From contig NZ_FODR01000011.1 of assembly GCF_900110415.1 (NCBI RefSeq), positions 62,001 to 126,000 of the forward strand: 64,000 nt of DNA, read 5' to 3'. A model generated the notes under the pieces. That model was given only the letters and a program-made list of their open reading frames with translations, searched no databases and was not told where the DNA came from. Within the stretch, counting starts at the first letter, position 1, and the number at the start of each line of letters is the position of its first letter. The position numbers and the translations under genes were made by a program. Below are positions 1 to 7,715 of this stretch, piece after piece. The DNA comes from Mucilaginibacter sp. OK283. Its GTDB lineage: Bacteria > Bacteroidota > Bacteroidia > Sphingobacteriales > Sphingobacteriaceae.

Positions 1-215
1 TGAACATTTGCCATCAGGGCAGGCACGTTTTCAAATACATGATGATTGATACGCTGAAGCAGGTAGCCGGGCAATGCAACGTTGGTATTCTTCAAATAAA
101 AGGTATCGTTAATGTGGCCAGATCCATGCGGAACAATAGTTTCGATATTTCCCTCGATGCAAAAATTAGATGCTATTTCAAAAATGTTATAAGCCTTTTT
201 TTCTTCGTTGTTCAT
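1..215 (-). CDS. APH-fold sugar kinase, N-terminal part (NahK-like), cut by window edge
   Basis: Reading leftwards from the ATG at 215-213 gives about 71 residues that run off the window. They begin MNNEEKKAYNIFEIASNF and contain the glycine-rich, nucleotide-binding-like stretch HGSGHINDTFYL followed by LLQRINHHVFENVPALM. This pattern is typical of the aminoglycoside-phosphotransferase-fold family that includes N-acetylhexosamine 1-kinase (NahK). Those enzymes phosphorylate amino sugars in the cytosol for salvage. The catalytic HxD and DxD loops lie outside the window, so the substrate is not proven. A minus-strand promoter with LacI-type operators lies 240-310 bases upstream (453-523), which links this gene to the LacI regulator at 1085 and the glycosidase at 4828. 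Confidence 0.7.
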   Translation of the reverse strand, partial: MNNEEKKAYNIFEIASNFCIEGNIETIVPHGSGHINDTFYLKNTNVALPGYLLQRINHHVFENVPALMANV

Positions 216-452
216 TTTAAATTAATCTTCAAATCCTATATCGCGTAAACGCGCTACAGCTTCATTTTTATTGAACCCGGCCTGGTAAAACAACCGGGAT
301 GTTTTTGTTTCTGCCTGCTAAACGTTGTTAAAATTAACAACTATGGCATCGGGAGCACCGCGACCAAATGAGAACAGGGAATAAAAGTTGCGTACAACAA
401 CTATCGGCAGATAGCTGTGACATGCGTAAAATAAATGACTTTACAGGCAGTA

Positions 453-466
453 GTATGCGCACACAT
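453..466. promoter_or_regulatory. Second half-site of the GCGCACACA operator
   Basis: GTATGCGCACACAT matches the right half and centre of the operators at 505-523 and 6881-6899 (TGCGCACACA). It lies downstream of the -7 box at 492-499 on the minus strand. Together with the full site upstream of that box, it flanks the kinase promoter, an arrangement that would suit looping or dual-site LacI repression. The left half is degenerate, so this site is less certain than the other two. Confidence 0.45.
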
Positions 467-491
467 TAAACTACTAAAGTATAGCCACATA

Positions 492-523
492 CAAATATAA
501 AAATATTTGCGTGTTCGCACACA
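492..523 (-). promoter_or_regulatory. Kinase promoter with LacI-type operator
   Basis: On the minus strand TATATTTG (492-499) fits the Bacteroidota -7 consensus TAnnTTTG. Just upstream at 505-523 lies ATTTGCGTGTTCGCACACA, which matches the site in front of the GH36-like gene (6881-6899) at 18 of 19 positions. The dyad centred on CG is typical of LacI-family operators. The 5' leader to the ATG at 215 would be about 270 bases, unusually long. The regulator is inferred to be the LacI protein encoded at 1085-2170. Confidence 0.6.
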
Positions 524-853
524 TCTTTGTTAATTTTATTTAAAATAATTTACAACATGATAAATGATACAGAAGATATGCGAGATGTTATTTAGGATTG
601 GAAGTTAAATTTGGCCGACTAATGTTTTCATACTTCTAATGAAGCGCATATCCACGCATGATTGCGGGTATAATGAAGGGTGGTCCTGGAAAAAATGGGG
701 ATGACGTGTTGGCTTTAGATGCCCACAACCTATAATACGAGCGATAGCGCGGCAATCGCAAGGATGCAAAGCGGATCTGGACAGTTCGCGATTGCTTTGT
801 GCCTATCCATGAGCTGTTTGGTTTTACATAAACATTCACTTAAACGCAGACCA

Positions 854-996
854 CGACTCACCCCGGCTACGCTGCGCTGGCCGACCCTCTCTCCGGCTAA
901 AGCCGCAAAGAGGGTGAAGTTCGATTTTGGTTTTATTGCCCCCGTATGCGACGCAGTCGGAGGGGCAGACGGGCGCAGCCTCGTCGGGGTGAGTCG
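854..996. repeat. Compound palindromic extragenic element
   Basis: The ends are a perfect 12-base inverted repeat, CGACTCACCCCG (854-865) and CGGGGTGAGTCG (985-996). The arms continue imperfectly with GCTGCGC near 870-876 and GCGCAGCC near 973-980. Inside sits a second hairpin, ACCCTCTC...AAGAGGGT. It carries no open reading frame of note and looks like a non-coding REP/MITE-type element. Confidence 0.7.
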
Positions 997-1084
997 ACTC
1001 GCCGACATGCGATATACGTCATTCTTCCTTCAGAATTTCGCAAAATTTTACCACTCAGGATGACAGAAAAATTACATCAGCTTC

Positions 1085-2170
1085 TTAAATATTCAGATAA
1101 ATAGTATCCTCATCATCTACATAATAGTTCATGTTTTCTTTCGTCACTATGTCCAGCGGAAGATATTTGATGATGGGGACTTCCTTTTTAAATACAAGAT
1201 GATCGGTTAGCTGGTAAATGCCCCAGTAGCCCTGGCCCTTTGGGTTTTGGTTAATTAAAAAACTGATTGCTCCTTTATTCAAAAAATGCAAATTGGCGGG
1301 CATCAAATCATAGCCTATTATTTTGATATGCTTTATATGGCGTTGCTCCAAATGCCTGGCAATTTCATGCGCCTTAGATGTTGTTACAAAAATACTGGAA
1401 ATATCGGGCGTGCTATCAATAACATCATCCAACTGCGTTATAAACAACGCCGGGTTCGACCGGTTTAACTCAATCCTTAAAATTTTATACTGGTGCTCCA
1501 GGTTATTTTGGGCAAAGTAATTACGGAAACCCTGTTCTTTTTTCAAAAGGTGGGCGGCGTTACTTATCTCTTCGTCAATATGGGCAATCAGGATTGAACA
1601 GGGATCGGGCTGGCCGTATTGAATGAGTTTACCAGCCAAAAAACCACTTTGGTATGAGTCCTGGCCAATATAACTTATGGGCTCGCACTCGGCAATTTGG
1701 GTATTAAACAATACAAATGGTATTTCGGCCGCTTTCCATTTCTCAAAAAACGGCAAGGTTTCCCGGTAAAATATCGGGGACAGAATGATGCCATCCGGAT
1801 TATCTTTGGTTAGCTGGTTGGCTTGGGTAATAAATGACTCTACATCATACGGATTAAAAATATATTGCTGAACAACGATGCCATATTGCTTCAGGTCTTT
1901 CTCGGCCTTTTCAATTCCGGCTTTTGGGGCGTACCAATAGGAGTCGGTTTTATGATCGGGTATTAAGGCAGCAATCTGGTATATTTTATTAGAACCCAAG
2001 GCCCTTGCCATCAAATTGGGCTCATAATCCATCTCTTCGATGATTTTTAATACCTTTTCCTCCACTTTTTTTGATACCCGCCCCCGCTTGTGTAATACGC
2101 GGTCAACTGTACCTGTAGAAACTTTCGCTTTTTCGGCAATATCTTTAATGCGTACAATTTTATTCTTCAT
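1085..2170 (-). CDS. LacI-family transcriptional regulator
   Basis: A protein of 361 residues. Residues 6-50 form a LacI-type helix-turn-helix with hinge (VRIKDIAEKAKVSTGTVDRV, then NLMARALGSN). The rest is a periplasmic-binding-protein-like sensor domain (DGIILSPIF, YIGQDSYQSGFLAGKLI, IIGYDLMPANL). It acts in the cytosol as a sugar-responsive DNA-binding repressor. The effector cannot be read from the sequence. Its neighbours are a NahK-like kinase, an SGNH double esterase and a GH36-like glycosidase. Two almost identical CG-centred dyads (505-523, 6881-6899) in front of the kinase and glycosidase are the best candidate binding sites. A TACCTTTG box on the minus strand at 2197-2204 is a plausible own promoter. 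Confidence 0.9.
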   Translation of the reverse strand: MKNKIVRIKDIAEKAKVSTGTVDRVLHKRGRVSKKVEEKVLKIIEEMDYEPNLMARALGSNKIYQIAALIPDHKTDSYWYAPKAGIEKAEKDLKQYGIVVQQYIFNPYDVESFITQANQLTKDNPDGIILSPIFYRETLPFFEKWKAAEIPFVLFNTQIAECEPISYIGQDSYQSGFLAGKLIQYGQPDPCSILIAHIDEEISNAAHLLKKEQGFRNYFAQNNLEHQYKILRIELNRSNPALFITQLDDVIDSTPDISSIFVTTSKAHEIARHLEQRHIKHIKIIGYDLMPANLHFLNKGAISFLINQNPKGQGYWGIYQLTDHLVFKKEVPIIKYLPLDIVTKENMNYYVDDEDTIYLNI

Positions 2171-2196
2171 ATTGGCCTTTTGTATAAAAAAGATAG

Positions 2197-2204
2197 CAAA
2201 GGTA
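2197..2204 (-). promoter_or_regulatory. Candidate -7 box of the LacI gene
   Basis: TACCTTTG on the minus strand matches TAnnTTTG and lies 27 bases upstream of the ATG at 2170. No clear -33 element was seen. Confidence 0.4.
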
Positions 2205-2274
2205 ATTTAATATAGTTTTATCACATTATCCTGTTATAATTTTGCCGGGGAGATGTGTTGGACGTTTTATACCT

Positions 2275-2512
2275 CAGCATGACGGTCTTTTATTTTTGTA
2301 TGTCATTCCACCTTCGTTGTTTCGCGAAATTTTACCACTATCTATGACATATCCCATTTCCCTGTCATCCTGAGGTACGAAGGATCTGTCAGCTGTGCAT
2401 GACCGATAGAAAAGTTGGCGAATAGATGCTTCGTTCCTCAGCATAACAGTCTTTTATTTTTGTATGTCATTCCCCCTCAGAACTTTGCAAATTTTACAGC
2501 TCAGCATAACAG
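2275..2512. repeat. Direct repeats of an extragenic element
   Basis: This 347-base gap has no gene. Two 35-base copies (2275-2309 and 2439-2473) beginning CAGCATGACGGTCTTTTATT agree at 33 positions. Each runs into a TGTCATTCC...AAATTTTAC segment that also occurs near 1018-1065. Between them a GTCATCCTGAGGTACGAAGGATC arm (about 2373-2395) faces a GATGCTTCGTTCCTCAGC arm (about 2426-2442), forming a large imperfect hairpin. Confidence 0.7.
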
Positions 2513-2518
2513 CCTTTT

Positions 2519-4279
2519 TTATTTAAGGTAAGAAACCAAAGCAACTGCCAGTTTTTGATACCCCACCTCGTTAGGATGCAGGCCATCGCCAAAAAGGGAC
2601 TCATCAATATTCCCGGCATTATTAAGGAATATCTTTCCCGGGTTAATAAAACGCACACCGGTTTGCGCGGCCAACTTAGCAACAGCTTTATTAAGCGCCC
2701 CTACCCTTTTTTCCAGCGCCCTTCGTGGCAACAGGCCTGATAAAAGAATTTGGGTTTGGGGCTGGCGTACTTTTACAGCCTGTACCAATAATCTTAATCC
2801 TTCAATTATCTCCTGGTCGTTGTTAATTGAAAGGTTATTGGTGCCTATCATAATCATCACCTTATTGGCTTTAAAACCATCTAATTCCCCGTGATATACT
2901 CTCCATAACACATTTTCTACCTGGTCCCAGCCAAAACCAAAGTTTTTTACACCTAAGGGTTGCAGGTATTTGTCCCATGATGTGGCTCCCCTTGCTAAAG
3001 GCGCCTTTGGCGTTCCGCCCCAATAATTCAGGATGGAATTACCCAGGAATACAATTTTAGGTGCATCTGTTTTAACAAGCGTTAGTATTTCGTTATGCCT
3101 GTTCCGCCAATCGTAATAACCATCCCTGCTTTGCACAACCGGCAGTGTTGTTGAATATGGGCCTGCTGGCTCATTAATAATTACCCGGATGGCTTTTTCA
3201 TAAGCATCGGCATATTTTTGCATCCCGGCATCATTAGGGTGCACGCCATCAACCGTTGAGTTGATATCAAAAGCAATTTCCTTATTGGTTAACAAATAAA
3301 TGTTTTTTGCTCCGGCCGCAATCAGCCTGGAGTAAGTTTGGTTGAGCACTTTATTTACCCGGTTATAATCGGTATTCCTGCCCGTATCCAACAGGCCATC
3401 TACATTACCCTCGCTATGCTCCACAAGCAGTATAGGCGTTAGCGGATGCTTCTCTTGCAAGCCTTGTATAGATGCCGATAAACGTGTTTCAATCTCCTGG
3501 TCGGGAAAGCTGATTAAATTGGGCATACAATCAAGCACATAAATTTTTGCGTCCACCTCGGCCATCAGGTCGATCACTGATTTTTCGAGCCGACCCGACC
3601 CGGAAAAACCGAGATTTATGAGCGGGCGGTCAAGCGCGCGCTGTAATAGGGCGGTCCATGCCAAACCGGGCCTTGATGCACAGGCACCCTGGGCAATGGA
3701 TGTACCATATACCAGCACCGGCTTTTCTTTAGATAAAGACATAAAATTAAGTGTATTGCCGACCGGCACACCTACCTGAAGCCAGGATACTGAATTGTAT
3801 AGCGGCAAAAAAAGCCTGTACTCATAGCTTCTGCCCGGAAAGGTTTTGCTTACCTGTATGTTTGAAAAGCGATAAGTGATGGTGTCTTTAAAAGTAAAAC
3901 TACCGGGTGCCAGGCACCATTTCCCATTAGGGTCCAGCGCATACAGGTCAACGCCGCTTACCCCGGTGGCCGGCATGTGCGACATGGCCAAATCGCCCTT
4001 TACTTTATAACGGATAACCAGGTTTGGCGCATCTGTTTTAAACTTGATATACAAACCCGCACTACTGTGCGATATGTTCCACACATTGGGGTTAAGGCTT
4101 TTTTCGGCACGCGCCGGGAACCTGTCGTAGGTATTTGCAGTTTCTGCCGGCCATGCCTGCCCCTCAATAACCGGGAAGCCGGCGGTAGCTGGGTCGAGCC
4201 ATTTATAGCTTGCCGTGGTTTGACAAAAGGATGCTGTATTGAAAAAGCAAAAAGTTAATAAAATTACTATCCGTTTCAT
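2519..4279 (-). CDS. Secreted tandem SGNH/GDSL hydrolase (two-domain esterase)
   Basis: A protein of 586 residues when started at the ATG at 4279 (MKRIVILLTFCFFNTASFC), which opens directly with a signal peptide. A longer reading from 4351 exists, but its extra residues come from an 18-base tandem duplication. After an N-terminal beta-sandwich region, the first SGNH domain has a Ser block (YGTSIAQGACASRPG) and a Asp/His block (DGVHPNDAG). The second has FLGNSILNYWGG, GTNN and DGLHPNEVG. Both catalytic Ser and Asp-His sets therefore look intact. Such proteins are usually carbohydrate or acetyl esterases acting in the periplasm or outside. The adjacent GH36-like enzyme suggests it deacylates the same glycan; the substrate is inferred. 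Confidence 0.85.
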   Translation of the reverse strand: MKRIVILLTFCFFNTASFCQTTASYKWLDPATAGFPVIEGQAWPAETANTYDRFPARAEKSLNPNVWNISHSSAGLYIKFKTDAPNLVIRYKVKGDLAMSHMPATGVSGVDLYALDPNGKWCLAPGSFTFKDTITYRFSNIQVSKTFPGRSYEYRLFLPLYNSVSWLQVGVPVGNTLNFMSLSKEKPVLVYGTSIAQGACASRPGLAWTALLQRALDRPLINLGFSGSGRLEKSVIDLMAEVDAKIYVLDCMPNLISFPDQEIETRLSASIQGLQEKHPLTPILLVEHSEGNVDGLLDTGRNTDYNRVNKVLNQTYSRLIAAGAKNIYLLTNKEIAFDINSTVDGVHPNDAGMQKYADAYEKAIRVIINEPAGPYSTTLPVVQSRDGYYDWRNRHNEILTLVKTDAPKIVFLGNSILNYWGGTPKAPLARGATSWDKYLQPLGVKNFGFGWDQVENVLWRVYHGELDGFKANKVMIMIGTNNLSINNDQEIIEGLRLLVQAVKVRQPQTQILLSGLLPRRALEKRVGALNKAVAKLAAQTGVRFINPGKIFLNNAGNIDESLFGDGLHPNEVGYQKLAVALVSYLK

Positions 4280-4294
4280 TTGTATTTTTTTTGC

Positions 4295-4330
4295 GTTGAG
4301 TTGCATTGGAATGTTGAGTTGCATTGGAAT
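4295..4330. repeat. 18-base perfect tandem duplication
   Basis: GTTGAGTTGCATTGGAAT occurs twice head to tail (4295-4312, 4313-4330) just upstream of the SGNH hydrolase start at 4279. It creates an extra in-frame ATG-rich extension (MQLNIP repeated) that should not be taken as part of the protein. Confidence 0.9.
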
Positions 4331-4369
4331 AAGGGTTAATTTAAAGCACATATTCGTTTCATCAAATTA

Positions 4370-4385
4370 TGTCATTGCGAGGAAC
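4370..4385. repeat. Orphan arm of the TGTCATTGCGAGG repeat
   Basis: TGTCATTGCGAGGAAC matches the left arm of the paired repeats at 36354-36580. No matching right arm follows, so this copy looks truncated by the neighbouring palindromic element that begins at 4407. Confidence 0.6.
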
Positions 4386-4406
4386 CACCAGCACGATGTA
4401 TTTTTT

Positions 4407-4764
4407 ATTCCCCTCTCGAGAGGGGGCGGGATGGGGAGTGCGTTGGCAGGGGTGTGTTTTTCCGCGTTTCATTGCGCGTGCATAAACACACCCCTCCGCC
4501 CCTCCCGATAGCTACTGTGTGTACACAGTTTTTCGAAGTGTGTCACTAAACAAAAACGGTGTCATTTCGAACGAATCAGAGGTGGATTTAAGCGGTGGGG
4601 TGAGGAGAAATCTTCGACAATATGCTATACAACGATGCCAAGTGTATGCAAATCGTATAAGATTTCTCTTTCGCGCCCCGCTCTTTTCCGTCCCAGGCTC
4701 TATCGAAATGACATTTTCGTTTCTTAAAAAGATATGTACACACAGTAGCTCTCAAGAGGGGAAT
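4407..4764. repeat. Outer palindromic element interrupted by a second element
   Basis: The outer ends are ATTCCCCTCT (4407-4416) and AGAGGGGAAT (4755-4764). The left end contains the perfect palindrome CCCCTCTCGAGAGGGG (4410-4425). A stem AGGGGTGTGTTT (4448-4459) / AAACACACCCCT (4484-4495) lies inside. The right copy of the CCCCTC..GAGGGG palindrome is split by a separate inverted-repeat unit (4510-4750). No coding sequence is evident. Confidence 0.75.
4510..4750. repeat. 241-base MITE-like unit inside another repeat
   Basis: The ends are a perfect 16-base inverted repeat, AGCTACTGTGTGTACA (4510-4525) and TGTACACACAGTAGCT (4735-4750). An inner dyad GTCATTTCGA (4561-4570) / TCGAAATGAC (4703-4712) is also present. 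It has no transposase or convincing open frame, so if mobile it would have to move in trans. It splits the right arm of the element at 4407-4764. Confidence 0.75.
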
Positions 4765-4827
4765 CGCACATTCCCACCGCTTTTTAAAGGTATCCGCAAT
4801 ATATCATTGCGTTCACAACAGCCCCTT

Positions 4828-6846
4828 TTACAAAACAGGCCTGGCGTTTAATACCATAACTTCAAATGGCTGCAGCGTAACAGTAAAGCTGTCCCCTTTA
4901 AATAAAGGAGCTTTCGCTTCATTGCCGCTTACTTTGGCGTTATAAAAAACATAACTGTATTTACTATTTAAAGGCAATTCAAAAACTTTACCCGTGTTAA
5001 CCTCAAATGTTTTTGCTTTATCTGAAGGGTTTCTTAAAGTAAGAATAGCTTTTTTGGGCGACCAGGCCGCAAATCCGTAAACATCGCCCCTGGCCGGGTC
5101 GCCGCCTACCCAATGTGTATCGGGCATGATGTCGGCATTTTCCCGCGACCATTTTATCGCTTTGGCAAGGCAATCCCAGTTAGCAGTATTTAATTTATGC
5201 GGATTAATATACAACTCCTGCAAACTTGTTCCCGATCCAAAAAACGACCAGATCTCGTCGGCAATATCTTTATCGTTTATATCAAATTTGGCAGGTGGGC
5301 CATTATCGGCAATACAAACGCCATGATACATTAAAGCGCTTATAGGATATAGCGGCGCACGCTGTACAATATTTTTATATACTTCGCCATCGCGATAATT
5401 GAGCCATTGCTGCCTGGTACCCCCCTGCCCTTGTGTATTGGTATCCCAGCCGTTTCGCCAAATTACATCGCCATATTTAAGCCAAAAGGGCGACGGCCAT
5501 GTACCTATGGTCATGCTGAAATAAAGATCTGACTTTACTTTACGGAGCGATGATACCAAGTTTAGGAGCGATTCCATATCCGTTTGATATTCAGGCGTAG
5601 CGCCTGTTGATTGGTCTCCCGCCCCTACACCATCGAATTTAAACATCGAGACACCGTATTTGGTAACAAAATTAGCGGCCGCATCCTTAAACCTGCCGGA
5701 ATAAACGGCGCCCGAAAGTGAGAACCCATGCGAATTGGTTTCAAACGGAGGGTTTTGTTTCCTGCCATATTCCAGCCTTTGCTCTTTTGCCTGCTCGTAT
5801 CCGCCCCATGGCGACATCCAAACTCCCAGCGATGCATTGTATTTATTGGCCATCGTTTTCATATTATCAAAACCCGCCGGAAAATTAGTTTTACTAATTT
5901 GCCATAATGTTTGATTATCGTCCCAGCCATCATCAAATAAAAACGCGTTTAGGTTAAGGTGGCGCTTTACTGTAAGGCTATCGCCAAAGGTTTTAATACG
6001 GTCAAGGCAACCTGCTTCGGTCAGTTTACGATCGGCCCATGATATATCATACCAGGAGTTATAATGAAGCATCTGCCTGTATGGAACAACCCGCTCCCGT
6101 TCCAGGTAATACAAAAATCCCCGGCGAAGCTGGCCTTGCGGTGCAACGCCCCAAACGGTAGAACCTGTTAAATCCAGGGCTGGCTCCTGGCGTTCAATAT
6201 AGCTGCTAAACCAGCCGTTATCGGCCTTGTATTTACTTATAGGGCTTTCAGATGCAAAAAAGTAATTACCACATACTATCGGTGAGCCATCAACAACACC
6301 CGATGGCTTAATACCCGCTTCCGCCGGAAATTTTATGAGTTTCAATTTAGCTACCCTTAATGAATCTTTGAGGCTGTGAAAATTAAAGGCTTGCCTGATA
6401 TAATTGGAGTTATCTTTTAAAATAGCTTCCCACATTACGCGGATACCATATTTTACGTTCAAAAGTTCGGCAAAAACCGCTGCCCCGTTTTCCTTTTCTG
6501 AAAGTTTAACCGCTTTGGGATTGCCTTTCGTCAGCATGATTTTTGGAGGGGCGCTCAATTGAAAATCGGCAGAATTAATTACAGTGCCGTCCTTAAGTTC
6601 CAGCTCAAACATGGGCGAGCCTTTTAAGGTAATCTGCTTATTATTTTGCGCGACAAATTCGTTTATCGCAACGGACTTTTTATCGGCCAGCCATTTTACA
6701 GATAAGCAGTTGTTTTTTAAAGTTAATATCCCCTTGTTGGAAGATACCAGCGCTTTGCCCGGCTTTATACCCGAAAGAAAGATATCCTGGCCCCTGGCAG
6801 CGCCTGCTGAGCCGATACAAATTAAAAGCAATAGTTTTTTTAGCAT
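4828..6846 (-). CDS. Secreted GH36/GH27-like alpha-glycosidase
   Basis: A protein of 672 residues from the ATG at 6846, which gives an immediate signal peptide (MLKKLLLLICIGSAGAARGQ). An N-terminal beta-sandwich (about 21-260) is followed by a TIM barrel with LFDDGWDD (303-310), GVWMSPWGGY (341-350) and the nucleophile-type motif MFKFDGVG (401-408, Asp405), as in clan GH-D alpha-galactosidases. VIWRNGWDTN further on is a likely acid/base loop. A C-terminal beta domain follows. In databases such Bacteroidota proteins are often loosely named alpha-galactosidase or even 'enterotoxin'. With a NahK-like kinase under the same operator type, an alpha-linked amino sugar (GalNAc/GlcNAc) is a reasonable but unproven substrate. 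A longer start at 6900 would cover the promoter and is rejected. Confidence 0.8.
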   Translation of the reverse strand: MLKKLLLLICIGSAGAARGQDIFLSGIKPGKALVSSNKGILTLKNNCLSVKWLADKKSVAINEFVAQNNKQITLKGSPMFELELKDGTVINSADFQLSAPPKIMLTKGNPKAVKLSEKENGAAVFAELLNVKYGIRVMWEAILKDNSNYIRQAFNFHSLKDSLRVAKLKLIKFPAEAGIKPSGVVDGSPIVCGNYFFASESPISKYKADNGWFSSYIERQEPALDLTGSTVWGVAPQGQLRRGFLYYLERERVVPYRQMLHYNSWYDISWADRKLTEAGCLDRIKTFGDSLTVKRHLNLNAFLFDDGWDDNQTLWQISKTNFPAGFDNMKTMANKYNASLGVWMSPWGGYEQAKEQRLEYGRKQNPPFETNSHGFSLSGAVYSGRFKDAAANFVTKYGVSMFKFDGVGAGDQSTGATPEYQTDMESLLNLVSSLRKVKSDLYFSMTIGTWPSPFWLKYGDVIWRNGWDTNTQGQGGTRQQWLNYRDGEVYKNIVQRAPLYPISALMYHGVCIADNGPPAKFDINDKDIADEIWSFFGSGTSLQELYINPHKLNTANWDCLAKAIKWSRENADIMPDTHWVGGDPARGDVYGFAAWSPKKAILTLRNPSDKAKTFEVNTGKVFELPLNSKYSYVFYNAKVSGNEAKAPLFKGDSFTVTLQPFEVMVLNARPVL

Positions 6847-6880
6847 GTTTGATAATTTACAGGGGAAAACACAAAAAATA

Positions 6881-6905
6881 ATTTGCGTGTGCGCACACAA
6901 ATATA
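6881..6905 (-). promoter_or_regulatory. Promoter and LacI-type operator of the GH36-like gene
   Basis: The minus-strand -7 box TATATTTG (6898-6905) fits TAnnTTTG and directly abuts the perfect 12-base palindrome GTGTGCGCACAC (6887-6898). The palindrome would therefore lie over the transcription start, an ideal repression position. The 19 bases at 6881-6899 match the site at 505-523 with one difference. The start codon is 41 bases downstream of the palindrome. Confidence 0.65.
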
Positions 6906-7258
6906 GATTTTAATTTTTCTATTAAAAACAGGCTGCAGAATATTGCCCCCTTTGAATCACGAAAAAAACGGGAGATTATCTATTAATGGTCAAAACAATC
7001 GTTTGCGCTATTTTTGGGGTATGGATGGTGTGTAAATAAATTATTATCCCCCCTCTGTTAATGCATGGCGAATTGTTGTTAAAAAAGATGAAATCTCGAA
7101 CCATCTGCCAACAACAGGTTTAAGTTTACCGAATATGGGTAATCTGCGGGTTATTTTGCAAAATAATTTTGCCCTCTATTGCAAAAACCAATTACAATAA
7201 ATAAATTTATAGTGCCTGCAATAAGGCAGGCATGCACAAAACCTGATAACTTATCACA
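6906..7258. other. Divergent intergenic region
   Basis: This separates the GH36-like gene (minus) from the small membrane protein at 7259 (plus). It is AT-rich, with TTTTGCAAAATAATTTTG at about 7154-7171 that contains a TAATTTTG box on the plus strand (7164-7171), a possible promoter for the gene at 7259. A half-site like ATCGTTTGCGC occurs near 6988-6998. No small gene or RNA was recognised. Confidence 0.5.
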
Positions 7259-7591
7259 ATGGAAGAAACAGCAACCATAACCCAGAATACGTTTGACCAA
7301 ATGTATCAATATGCGTACAACCTGTTTATGGCAGGCCAAAACGTATTTGAAGTAAAAGCCGCATTGCTTGAACGCGGCTTAGATACCGAAAACGCCGAAT
7401 ACATTGTTAATATGCTTCAACAACAGATTGTAGAAGCAAAAAAAGATAAAGCAAAAAAAGATATGCTTTACGGCGCCTTATGGTGCGGCGGTGGCCTGAT
7501 ACTGACACTCGCCCATATTGGCTTTATATTTTGGGGCGCGATAGTTTTTGGCGCGATACAATTTTTCAGGGGAGTGGCCAATTTAAACTAA
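7259..7591 (+). CDS. Small two-helix membrane protein, function unknown
   Basis: A protein of 110 residues. Residues 1-60 are soluble and helical (AYNLFMAGQNVFEVKAALLE, then NAEYIVNMLQQQIVEAKK), followed by a Lys-rich linker and two hydrophobic segments (about 68-85 and 88-104) with a short turn, ending FFRGVANLN. The arrangement (helical head, coiled linker, hairpin membrane anchor) recurs in small Bacteroidota proteins of unknown role. It lies 124 bases upstream of a LiaF-C-like gene and may be linked to envelope stress, but that is only a guess from position. Confidence 0.75.
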   Translation: MEETATITQNTFDQMYQYAYNLFMAGQNVFEVKAALLERGLDTENAEYIVNMLQQQIVEAKKDKAKKDMLYGALWCGGGLILTLAHIGFIFWGAIVFGAIQFFRGVANLN

Positions 7592-7605
7592 ACACTGCCG
7601 TTTAG

Positions 7606-7645
7606 TTTACCGACATAATCCCCACTTTTACCGACAACTTTTACC
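7606..7645. promoter_or_regulatory. Phased direct repeats TTTACCGAC (candidate operator)
   Basis: TTTACCGAC occurs at 7606-7614 and 7627-7635, exactly 21 bases apart, and TTTACC again at 7640-7645. Direct repeats spaced by two helical turns are the usual binding pattern for LytTR-type response regulators. They sit 70-110 bases upstream of the LiaF-C-like gene start at 7716. No LytTR gene is in the window. Confidence 0.45.
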
Positions 7646-7684
7646 ATTCTGCAAACTTTGGGTTTCGGCGGCTATTGCATTGCC

Positions 7685-7692
7685 TATTTTTG
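7685..7692 (+). promoter_or_regulatory. Candidate -7 box of the LiaF-C-like gene
   Basis: TATTTTTG fits TAnnTTTG and lies 24 bases upstream of the ATG at 7716. A TTTG at 7657-7660 is a weak -33 candidate with long spacing. The phased TTTACCGAC repeats lie just upstream, in an activator position. Confidence 0.5.
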
Positions 7693-7715
7693 TTCGACAA
7701 TCAACTCAAAAGGAT

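Larger units (their letters stand above)
222..1084. other. Gene-free stretch with regulatory sites and repeats
   Basis: No convincing gene was found. Contents: an open 31-codon tail on the minus strand (317-222) ending in AVARLRDIGFED, with no start codon; an 8-base-arm dyad GTTGTTAA/TTAACAAC at 324-341; the kinase promoter (453-523); a degraded copy of the CGCGATTGC-type repeat around 740-800; the compound palindromic element at 846-1000; and one copy of the TGTCATTCC-type repeat near 1018-1065. The last two are typical of intergenic repeats scattered through this genome. Confidence 0.6.

Noticed and set aside
39..248. Plus-strand open frame at the left edge
   Set aside because: It is antisense to the sugar-kinase start, which has clear family motifs; the plus-strand protein has none.
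719..1063. Overlapping open frames on both strands over 719-1063
   Set aside because: They translate the compound palindromic repeat and have low-complexity, family-less sequences.
4280..4351. N-terminal extension of the SGNH hydrolase
   Set aside because: It comes from an 18-base tandem duplication and lies upstream of a clean signal peptide start at 4279.
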